A stretch of 64,000 bases of DNA from Gnetum montanum (taxonomy: Eukaryota; Streptophyta; Gnetopsida; Gnetales; Gnetaceae). The position numbers were made by a program, and so were the translations under genes. Within the stretch, counting starts at the first letter, position 1. Each line of letters opens with the position of its first letter. Below the pieces are notes generated by a model, which saw only the letters and a list, made by a program, of their open reading frames with translations, was not told the DNA's origin and did not search any database. The DNA is taken from positions 503,841-567,840 of the forward strand of contig MNCI01010828.1 of NCBI GenBank assembly GCA_015680685.1. Reading direction: 5' to 3'. Below are positions 57,080 through 64,000 of this stretch, piece after piece.

Positions 57080-57522
57080 TTAATTTGAATTTCCCACTAA
57101 ATGGGCTAGACAACAATAGCACTTGGAGTGAAGGTCAAAGGTTTTTAAGGGTTCATGATGCAAGGGAGAATGCCAAGATTTGGAAGTTTGCAAAAGCTAA
57201 AAAACAAAGAAAAATGACTAAGTATAAATTGCTAAAAAAATGACTAAGTGTAAAAGCATAGAGAAAATTCCTATGTATAAAAATGCCAAAAAAATGACTA
57301 ACTATAAGTTGCTAAAAAAATACTAACTCTAGGACTATGCTCACTACACTGGAGCTAGCTACACTTTGGTAAGAACCTAGAATTTTGTCTAGTGCAAGTT
57401 ATGTGATTTGGTGTTGTTTAGTAGGGTTCCAGGGGAACTGAAAAAAGGGTCTAGTCTACACCAATAGTGTAGAGAGCATGTAGGGAAACAACTAAGGGAT
57501 GGCCAAAGAAGAAAATGACAAA
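57080..57522 (-). other. Leader (5'UTR) of element B with short tandem repeats
   Basis: 57200-57330 has four degenerate copies of AAAAAAATGACTAAGTATAA-like units. No coding sequence. Repeats in the leader recur in elements C and D. Confidence 0.55.
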
Positions 57523-57547
57523 GGCCCTCCTTCTATTGCTAGAAAAC
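57523..57547 (-). other. Primer-binding site of element B (decayed)
   Basis: Next to the LTR the minus strand reads TTTTCTAGCAATAGAAGG followed by AGGGCC. The young element D has TTTTTGGCGCTAGAAGG followed by AGGGCC at the same place (62680-62702), so both used the same tRNA-primer site. Confidence 0.65.
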
Positions 57548-59183
57548 TGTAGCGACCAAAAATGTCGAAGGCTAGAACAAGATACCAAGAGGTCTATGGT
57601 CACAGAGTCTTGACCCCACTTCTACATGAGGGCCTACTAAGAATGGAGGAAGGATGCCTAGAATGTTCTTGTTGATCAAACTAGGACTTATGGGTGTTAC
57701 GACGAATGAGTGTTAACGTGTTGATACAGTGGTTTGTGGTGTCTGCAGTGTTTGCAAGTGTGATCATAGCAGGTGTTTTAGGTGAAAAAATGAGGGTGCA
57801 AAGATGTGAATATGTGCTTAAATAGTGAAAATGTGAATAAAATGCTAAAGTGCAAGAGAAAATGCTAAAATTGTGCAAGATGTAGGTAAGAGAGAAAGCA
57901 ACACCACCCCAAATGGGGGAGCATAGTCAATTATGAGGAAAGTTTAGGAGGTACGCAGTTTACAAATAGGCATAGTAGGTAGTGTAGTCATAGTCTTAGG
58001 GTTTCTGGCTATGGAAACTAATGTTCGCCATGGAGTCTAAGCCTACCAAGCTAGTTATCATGATGTCCTATGAGCTACAGTGGTCAATGGTGTGTTGGGC
58101 GATGTACAATGGTGTCCAATGGTGTCCCAAAGTTTGTTAAGATGCTAAGGGTGCTTGGGTGCAAGACTACCAATGCCAAAATGCTAACTGTTGAATGAAA
58201 ATGCCAACCTCTAAAATGTGAAGTGTAGGGGTATTTATATGGCTAGGGTTAGCTTGAGTCACATATCAAGTGCCATGTAGCAAAGGGGTAGTTGGGACTA
58301 CGCTAGCCCCAACTATGCTCCCAGTAAAACAAGATGGTGTTCTACCAATGTGCTCCAATGAACCTTGTGAGATTGCCAAACTATGACTACGTTGTCAAGA
58401 CTACATGTGTGAGTGCCAAACATATAAAAAAGTACCTAAAAACCATGCAAAATAGTGCAATTTGGAGACTATGCTCCAGGACTACATTGCTCACTCTTCT
58501 AATTGGTGTTGAGAATAAGTACAATTTTGGGAAAAATGGGGGGTGCAAAAGAAATAAAACTTGCTAATCCTACTTGCTCAAAGAATTTTGGAGTTGAGAT
58601 GCAAGCTAGTGTTGAGTTTTGGAGGCTTCTAGAGGTAGTTTCAATAGACTACACTAATTTTTCCAGAAAAAGATGCTTAGTGTAGGCTATGCTAGCTACA
58701 CTCTAGAGCATAGTTCCAAAGGTAAGAGCATAGCTATGACACTTGAAAAAAAATTTGACAAAGATGATGTGCCCATGCAGACTACACTAGCTACACTCTA
58801 AAGCATAGTAGGGAGCGTAGGCTTAGAAGTTAGAAAATATACCAAACTGTTTCATCCATCCCATACATGCTCAACAACCTCCAGGTTGACACTTAGGAAA
58901 ACTTGCAAAACTAGTTATTCCAAGGCAAACTACATTGACAATGCTCTAGAGCATAGTCTCGGTAGGGTGATCGTAGTTAGGACACTTAGAAATATTTTCA
59001 GTTGATGTTGGCACTTAAATAATTTTGTAAATCTACACTATCCATGTCAACTACACTGACTATGCTCTAAAGCATAGTCCCAGTAATGGTAGCATAGTCT
59101 CAACACTTAGAGAAAATTTGCTAAGTTTTGACATAGCCAAATTTGTAGTTAAGACCTAGGAGCCCAAATTTGGTGGTTTTTTA
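57548..59183 (-). repeat. 5' LTR of element B
   Basis: 1636 bp, plus-strand left end TGTAGCGACC, right end GGTGGTTTTTTA (ancestral ...GTTTCA). Collinear with 41258-42927 throughout. Minus-strand TATAAATA at 58239-58232. Five palindromic U3 units near 58468-59075. Confidence 0.9.
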
Positions 59184-60575
59184 GCTACAGGTACATTTAA
59201 TGCTTCAGTGACACAATTAGCAACCACTTCAGCTGTTGTCTCCTACCCATGGTGTTGCATCACCAAGACAGTTTCCTCTTCACCTTTCTCCAAATGCATC
59301 AAGAAAGTGGTAGCATTCCCAAAGATTTCTGGGAATATATGGTGTTGCAATAATGACATCAGCACCTCCTGAGTGTTGGGATCTGACCTTGTCAGTAGCT
59401 ATGTTTGTTGGGAAGGGAAGATTGGACCACCCCTCTCCATCTAGCTAACTATTCAGGCCACCTCGTTAAGGTGACTCATCACTGGCCAATACATAGATGG
59501 ATCTACTCCACTTGTTCTTGCATGTTACTCTTGTTCACTCAAGAGCTATTCTTGGATTTTGCGTAGACATTCAATGGTTGCAGAAGCCTCCGATGTTGTT
59601 TCCTGAGTGGGTGGTGGTGGCATCTACTCCTCTTCTTAGGTCATTGCTAATGTTTTATCTTTCATTATTTTTGACCATGAGGCCAAAGAAGCATGCCTGA
59701 GGATATCATTAGAATAGCAAATAATGCTTTCCCTTTGTAAAGTTTTCTAAGGCATGGAAATGATAGGGCCTTCCTTCCACATTTGTTTTGCTTGAAGCAC
59801 TTCTCAATCTCTAAGTAGATCAGCTATGGAAGGTTGACGAGAAATTTTCTACTTAGAGTGGCACATGCTCAAGTGAAGAAGGTAGTTACCATGCTAGGCC
59901 TCTTTGTTGGATTAAGGTGATAGGCCACAATCTTGAAATAAATTTACTTCATCAATGTAAGCACATCATACTCCTCATGGTAAACCTTGTAGCATCACTA
60001 GGTCCACTCCCTCTTGGCCTTAGGATCATCTTTTCTAGACAATTCTGCCAGTTGTGTTCTACTATCAGACAACCCAAATGCTTGTGTAATACCTTCTACC
60101 AAGTAGGACACTTAAATTTCCTTAATTTTAACAACAAACCTCAACCTTCGACTACTCTGTCTCTCCCATGTATAATTTGTCATTGGACATGATGACTAGC
60201 CACATGGGAGAGGCTTGTAGTTGTGTCTTGACATCCTTTAGAGATTTCTCTAAAAATGGCCAAGAGTTGATCTCTTGAAGAATGGATCATTGAATTTCTC
60301 GGGACCTGATGATATCTAGGGCAGGCTTGAGTCAAAGTGACCTCAAGCCTTGGTGTAGGTCCAAGAACTTCTCCTCATTGTGATTGTTCTATAGGCACTT
60401 CTTCTTTTGAAATCTATTAGATAAATTCCACTACAGGATCCTCACAAAGAGGTCCTATTGCATGGGTTTCCTCTAGTAGTTCTTGGCCATGTTCTTGCTA
60501 GTTACTTCTAGCTCTGGGCCACTTCTCTCATGGTTGCGAGGGTTCTCCTTCCTATGAGCATTTTTGTTTTGGTGC
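59184..60575 (-). pseudogene. Extra ORF of element A2, N-terminal half
   Basis: Continues the ORF cut at 41257. The minus strand starts near 60575 with M-A-P-K-Q-K-C-S. A globular domain aligns with 16022-16690: V-E-G-I-T-Q-A-F-G-L-S (I-A-K-V-L-N-I-P there), I-Y-F-K-I-V-A-Y-H-L (I-Y-F-K-I-D-T-Y-H-W) and L-S-F-P-C-L-R-K-L-Y-K (F-P-F-P-C-L-I-K-N-L-C-K). The following Gln-rich part leads to the coiled coil. Stops are mainly TAG/TAA. This second, independent copy supports the ORF as a real, once-maintained gene of this element family. Confidence 0.68.
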
Positions 60576-61149
60576 CATATGTAATTACAATGAGGCCATG
60601 GATTAGCAATCATTATGTAACTTAAAGCAATTGGAATACCTTTATCTCTTAAGGATAGTTACACATGACTAATTTATGATTATGGATGATTTAATTATTT
60701 CAATTATTATCTATTTATGTGTTATCATTAATAAATCATCCTAGAGGTTGTGGAAAGGATCAACTATTAAAAAAGTTGATGTTTATATGTTGTTAAGGTT
60801 ATTAACCCTTTGGGGAAGTTAGAAAAATTTTCAAAAATTTTCATTGATTTTTCATTAGAAACCTTAAGGTTTGCTGACCCCATGATAAATATCTTACCTC
60901 TAGTAAGCACAGGATTGAAAAATGGAGTGATTTGGACAACCAATTGGGAAGTTATGAGCTTTGGAAGGTTTTGGGATCTAAAAAATTGCAAAAAATTCCC
61001 GTGTGTTATGAGGCAAATGTCAAAAATTCCTAAGTGCTAGGTAGTATATATAGCATGTACGCACTATGTCGATGAGGCCTCATTGACAGGCCTTGTCGAC
61101 ATGGTCAACCACGTTGACAAGGCCTCATCAATGGAGCTATTGACCATCA
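60576..61149 (-). promoter_or_regulatory. Internal LTR-like module upstream of the A2 extra ORF
   Basis: On the minus strand the module starts TGATGG (61149, compare LTR start TGATGA). It has U3-like GATGAGGCCTTGTC and CATGTCGACAAGGCC units (61135-61060) akin to those of the LTR at 39405-39545, then TATATATA (61052-61045), then a leader of about 450 bp up to the ORF start. The leader shares TCATGGGG near 60880 with 15457 in the plus-strand copy. No G-run polypurine tract precedes it. Confidence 0.5.
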
Positions 61150-61515
61150 TTGACTTTGGTCACACTTTTAAAATACAAGGAATTTTTGGATGAAATTGGG
61201 ATCAAATGAAAGCTCAAAAGACCAAGAATAGTATGAAAATATGAGAATAGGGTGTTAAAGCTCATAAATTTGGAAAAATGGAGAAAATTTGGTTTAGTGG
61301 ATGAATGAAGTAAAAGATTAAGGAGCACTAAGCAGAATACTCAATGGAATATGCAAAAGATATGATTATAGTAATGTCAAACATACGACACCTTAACTAA
61401 CCAGACAAAGAGCTATGTAAGTGGATGCTCCCCATAGCAGGCTCATATCTTTTTTTCCCTTGCATAACCTCAACTAAGGAGTTTGTGGGCTGAAACACCA
61501 CAAAAATCTTTTAAG
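61150..61515 (-). other. Athila-family 3'UTR segment, cut by element D
   Basis: 61380-61490 matches 5345-5440: CTTAACTAAC, GCAAGTGGAT/GTAAGTGGAT, CCCTTGCATAAC. Same strand as the nested element, whose 3'UTR this is. It ends where the CpG-rich LTR of element D begins. Confidence 0.6.
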
Positions 61516-61520
61516 TGTTG

Positions 61521-61870
61521 TGCCAGCGTCTACGCCTAGCGTCTAGGCCCAGCGTTCACGCCCAGCGTCTACGCCCAGCGTCTACACCCAGCATTCACGC
61601 CCAACGTCTACGCCCAGCCCAGTGTACACGCCCAGGTACGGCAGAGGCGTACACTCGACGACAGGATTTCCAATGGCAACATGAAGATTACACCGAAGAG
61701 CAACGATTGAAGCAAGTGGACACCCCTCGGCGTATACACCCAGTGTATACGCCCAGCGTATACGCCAACATCTATTCGTCTGCACTCAGCATATACGCCC
61801 AGCGTATACGCCCGGCGTACACGCCCAGCGTATACGCCGGCCTGTTGTAACGTATACGCCCAGCGTATAT
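61521..61870 (+). repeat. CpG-rich U3 minisatellite of element D
   Basis: About 20 units of 12-14 bp of the form CGCCCAGCGT(C/A)TA. Neighbouring units create GCGTATACGC palindromes, for example at 61755-61764. Overlapping ORFs over it are repeat artefacts. Confidence 0.85.
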
Positions 61871-61944
61871 CAAGTTTCTAAATTGTAACGCCCGGTCTAT
61901 ACGCCACGTGTCCCCCCGTCCGCTTTTCCCGGTAACCCTACCCC

Positions 61945-61952
61945 TATAAATA
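61945..61952 (+). promoter_or_regulatory. TATA box of element D LTR
   Basis: CCCCTATAAATAGCCC, placed directly after the U3 repeats, like CTCTATAAATACCC at 2347 in the older LTR. Confidence 0.75.
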
Positions 61953-62683
61953 GCCCGATTTTCCGCATTTACCAGGTCCGCAAAAATTTACCAGAGCCGA
62001 CCTAGAGCAATTACGCTGCTGAAACCCTCACACGCTCACGCTCACGCTGAAAGCCCTGCACGCTGCACACTGAGCACAGTCCGCGCTTCACCCACCGAGT
62101 CCGCCAGCCGCATCCCTCTGTCCACCGGGGCTTTACGTCCGCCTTGTGCCCCTACACAACTGCGTCAGACCGGTGCACAACATTTTAACTCTATAATCCA
62201 TTGTTTACGTTTATTGCAAGTTCTTTTATAGTTTTATGTCAATTTGGCCCACTCCTTGTTCACGCTCGCCTGCATTTTCGCTCCGTCTCTGTTTGTATAC
62301 GCTCGCTGTTCATGCCGTCTTCCTGTTTACGCCCTGCATCCATTCACTGTTTACGCTGTCACGCCTGTACGCTCACGCTGTGCTCATTTCAGTTTACGCT
62401 GTCACGCCCGTACGCTCACGCTGCGTTCACTTCTGTTTACGCTGTTTACGTCGTGCACGCCTAATTTATTGCTTCCTGTTCACGTATAACCCAGCGTATT
62501 AACGCTTCGGCGGCGCTCGGGGAAGTCCTTGTTTGATCCGCGTGCGGACCGTTCAAGGCACTCTGCCTTCGCCCACTCCAGCTCGCCCTCAAGCGGAGGC
62601 AGGGTTAACTGTGCCCGCCCGCATCTCTTTCGGTGTTTGTCACGTTCCAGCCTTGCACCGACGATTTCGGTCGGCATAGTTTT

Positions 62684-62702
62684 TGGCGCTAGAAGGAGGG
62701 CC
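62684..62702 (+). other. Primer-binding site of element D
   Basis: TGGCGCTAGAAGGAGGGCC, seven bases after the LTR end. It starts with TGG as required for pairing with a tRNA CCA end and is shared in decayed form with element B (57547-57523). Confidence 0.75.
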
Positions 62703-62725
62703 CTTCGCTAAATAGGCCTCACGTC

Positions 62726-62912
62726 CCTCAGCGTTCACGCTGATCAGCGTCCTCACTGCCGCTTTTGAACCAGACTCAGCGTATACGCTGCATGCTTACG
62801 TCAGCGTTCACGCTGCAGACAAACCCTAGCGTATACGCTGCACGCTTACGCCAGCATTCACGCTGCAAACCCTAGCGTATACGCTGCACGCTTACGCCAG
62901 CGTTCACGCTGG
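62726..62912 (+). repeat. Leader repeats of element D with 12-bp palindrome
   Basis: Three units of about 45-46 bp (CCCTAGCGTATACGCTGCAC, then GCTTACGCCAGCGTTCACGC, then TG). Each has the perfect palindrome AGCGTATACGCT and the inverted repeat CAGCGTTCACGCTG. Confidence 0.8.
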
Positions 62913-62993
62913 ACACTTAGCCCGTAAGCTCGTCCACGCCACCGCATATACTGTTATCCATATCAATTCCACACACTCAAATCGCCCATAATT

Positions 62994-64000
62994 ATGAACC
63001 CGATCAACATCACTGCTGCTACTACCCAGAACGTTAACATTTCAGACACAACAACTGCCCAGCAACCCACCGCACAACCTATGGGAGGGCAATCCACAAT
63101 GGGGCCCCGTCGATCGTTGAGGTTGCAAGGGAGAGACCCGGCCGCTAATATCATAAGCCAAGACGAATATAACTTCATTTGCATTAAGATACAAGCCAGC
63201 CTGGCAGTAGACCGAGCTGAGATGGAAGTAAAAAGGCAGTTTGAGATCTTTTACAGAGGGGGGTATGAATTCATCCCTTCCCCATACGATGTAATCCCCA
63301 TTCCGGAGCAATTCTCGGAGCTCTTTACGCAACTCCTTCTGCACAGGAGCCAATCGTTAGACCAGGTTACGGTAGAGCCGCAACGGGATGAAGAGGACAA
63401 ATTCGCTGCGCAATCTGAGCACGAAGACTCCTATCATACTCTCAGTCCGCATAACCACGTGAACCCTGTATTTAACCCGGACGCAGGGGAGACCATACCC
63501 ATCCAACCCATTACCTCTGACCAAACACAAGCACTGTTACAAGTAGCATCCGCGTCAGCTCAAGTCCCTCCCCAGGGCCACCCTTTGTCGAATGCCTTCC
63601 CTTTTACACTTGCGGGTTCATCCTCACAAGCGCCACCCCCTCACAGCAACCTAGGAGTGACGTGTCAAGCCCAGTCCCAAGTGGTAAGAATGCCACACGT
63701 TATACCTATGTCCACACCCGCTCACTACATCCCGCATATCCAAACGCGCGCGCCCCCTTTCACTGCTGTAACCCAACAAGGAGCCTCCTCGTACAACATA
63801 GCTGGACAGTGGCCGATGACAGGCACGACGTCGCACCAGGTTTCCCACCACTACATACCGCCCCATACGTTTCCACCGATTCATGTACCTCAGACGCAGC
63901 CACGACAACAACCGCAACAGCTTCCTCTCTATAATGTAGTGTCCCTGATGCCATCTACTATACACTTCCCGCAAACGCAACCCCCAACGACGCAACTTTC
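62994..64000 (+). CDS. Gag polyprotein, N-terminal part, open to window edge
   Basis: ATG at 62994 opens a frame of 335 codons without a stop up to 64000. It begins M-N-P-I-N-I-T-A-A-T-T-Q, has a basic patch R-R-S-L-R-L-Q-G-R near residue 40, then the block shared with elements B and C: D-E-Y-N-F-I-C-I-K-I-Q-A-S-L, A-E-M-E-V-K, F-E-I-F-Y, I-P-S-P-Y-D-V-I. From about residue 130 it is rich in Pro, Gln, His, Ser and Thr and probably disordered. The capsid and zinc-knuckle parts would follow outside the window. The start is chosen because it is the first ATG after the leader repeats and gives the frame conserved with B and C. Opposite-strand ORFs at 63042-63353 and 63651-63995 are shadows. Gag would form the virus-like particle. 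The frame looks intact, so the element may be recently active. Confidence 0.85.
   Translation, partial: MNPINITAATTQNVNISDTTTAQQPTAQPMGGQSTMGPRRSLRLQGRDPAANIISQDEYNFICIKIQASLAVDRAEMEVKRQFEIFYRGGYEFIPSPYDVIPIPEQFSELFTQLLLHRSQSLDQVTVEPQRDEEDKFAAQSEHEDSYHTLSPHNHVNPVFNPDAGETIPIQPITSDQTQALLQVASASAQVPPQGHPLSNAFPFTLAGSSSQAPPPHSNLGVTCQAQSQVVRMPHVIPMSTPAHYIPHIQTRAPPFTAVTQQGASSYNIAGQWPMTGTTSHQVSHHYIPPHTFPPIHVPQTQPRQQPQQLPLYNVVSLMPSTIHFPQTQPPTTQL

Larger units (their letters stand above)
41258..59183 (-). mobile_element. Tat/Ogre-like Ty3/gypsy element (element B), about 17.9 kb with internal additions
   Basis: Minus-strand order: 5' LTR (59183-57548), PBS (57547-57523), leader with short repeats, gag (57070-55310), protease (55304-54830), a 6.5-kb spacer (54830-48342) with TAGGCC arrays and an opposite-strand ORF, RT (48342-47395), RNase H, second RNase H (46930-46463), integrase (46100-45080), 3'UTR with a minisatellite (44990-44467), polypurine tract (42940-42930), 3' LTR (42927-41258). 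Two RNase H domains in tandem are a hallmark of the Tat lineage. A long PR-RT spacer fits the intron known from Ogre elements. It interrupts the extra ORF of element A2. No convincing target duplication: ATCAC at 41253-41257 versus GCTAC at 59184-59188. Confidence 0.88.
61521..62676 (+). repeat. 5' LTR of element D
   Basis: About 1156 bp from TGCCAGCG to GTCGGCA (TGCC/GGCA ends; a start at 61516 or 61519 is also possible). The U3 is almost wholly built of CGCCCAGCGTATA-type repeats (61521-61870). The TATA box is at 61945-61952 (CCCCTATAAATAGCCC). R/U5 (62020-62470) is rich in ACGCTGTCACGC-type repeats. The partner LTR lies outside the window. Confidence 0.75.
61516..64000 (+). mobile_element. 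Young Tat-like element D, 5' part (continues beyond window)
   Basis: Sharp change to CpG-rich sequence at about 61516. Order: LTR (61521-62676), PBS (62684-62702), repeat-bearing leader, gag ORF from 62994 open to the window edge. Gag and PBS are related to element B and C. CpG is retained, stops are absent and splice of decay is not visible, so it inserted much later than its neighbours, into the 3'UTR of an Athila-like element. Confidence 0.88.

Noticed and set aside
41253-59188. Target-site duplication of element B (ATCAC / GCTAC)
   Set aside because: Only two of five bases agree; although all three differences are transitions, this is too weak to claim.
61515-61850. 111-codon plus-strand ORF
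   Set aside because: It only translates the U3 minisatellite (repeated R-P-A-S/Y-T-P-S-V), with no start or length conservation.
62201-62502. Three overlapping plus-strand ORFs in three frames
   Set aside because: All three frames are open because of the short ACGCTGTCACGC repeats in the LTR; this is a repeat artefact.
63042-63995. Minus-strand ORFs opposite the gag frame
   Set aside because: Shadows of the conserved plus-strand gag, which alone matches elements B and C.
1-64000. tRNA, rRNA or organelle-derived sequence
   Set aside because: No cloverleaf, rRNA core or plastid/mitochondrial gene was recognised by eye on either strand; a covariance-model scan would be needed to exclude small RNAs.

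Overview
This is plant nuclear DNA from a large, repeat-dominated genome. A gymnosperm (for example a conifer) is my best guess, because the window holds many old, nested, strongly eroded Ty3/gypsy LTR retrotransposons, is AT-rich and has almost no host genes. The only host-derived sequences I recognise are two broken genes: a phytocyanin (a land-plant copper-protein family) and a fragment of a PP1-type phosphatase. No intact host gene was found.

Layout: (1) 1-3022 is the 3' end of a plus-strand Tat/Ogre-like element (3'UTR, polypurine tract, LTR) inserted into the protease of another element. (2) 3023-19719 is a plus-strand Athila-like element that carries an extra ORF before its 3' LTR (18811-19719). 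It is split by a complete minus-strand Athila-like element at 3818-13832 (LTR-gag-PR-RT-RH-INT-LTR) whose flanks form a near-perfect 5-bp target duplication. (3) 19720-24800 holds a decayed gag-like ORF and unassigned AT-rich DNA. (4) About 25.1-33.8 kb is the only non-retroelement island, with the PP1 and phytocyanin pseudogenes and an assembly scar (two isolated N bases around an exact 44-bp duplication). (5) 33.8-38.6 kb is a minus-strand, internally deleted Tat-like element with large minisatellite arrays. (6) 38614-61149 is a minus-strand Athila-like element with the same extra ORF, split at 41258/59184 by a roughly 17.9-kb minus-strand Tat/Ogre-like element (LTRs 41258-42927 and 57548-59183; gag, PR, RT, RH, second RNase H, INT). 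The PR-RT spacer of that element holds a multi-exon ORF on the opposite strand. (7) 61516-64000 is the 5' end of a much younger, CpG-rich plus-strand element with an intact LTR, primer-binding site and an open gag reading frame that runs off the window.

The old copies share a mutational signature. In the extra ORF in-frame stops are almost all TAA/TAG where Gln is expected, and primer-binding sites have lost CpG and CHG cytosines, as expected from deamination of methylated cytosines. The young element supplies a direct reference: its Gln codon at 63192 is TAG or TAA at the same place in two older gag copies.

The most unusual structures are (a) the extra Athila-family ORF preceded by its own LTR-like U3/TATA module, seen in the same order in two opposite-strand copies, and (b) the spliced antisense ORF inside the PR-RT spacer of the Tat-like element. 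All alignments are by eye; no database search was run.
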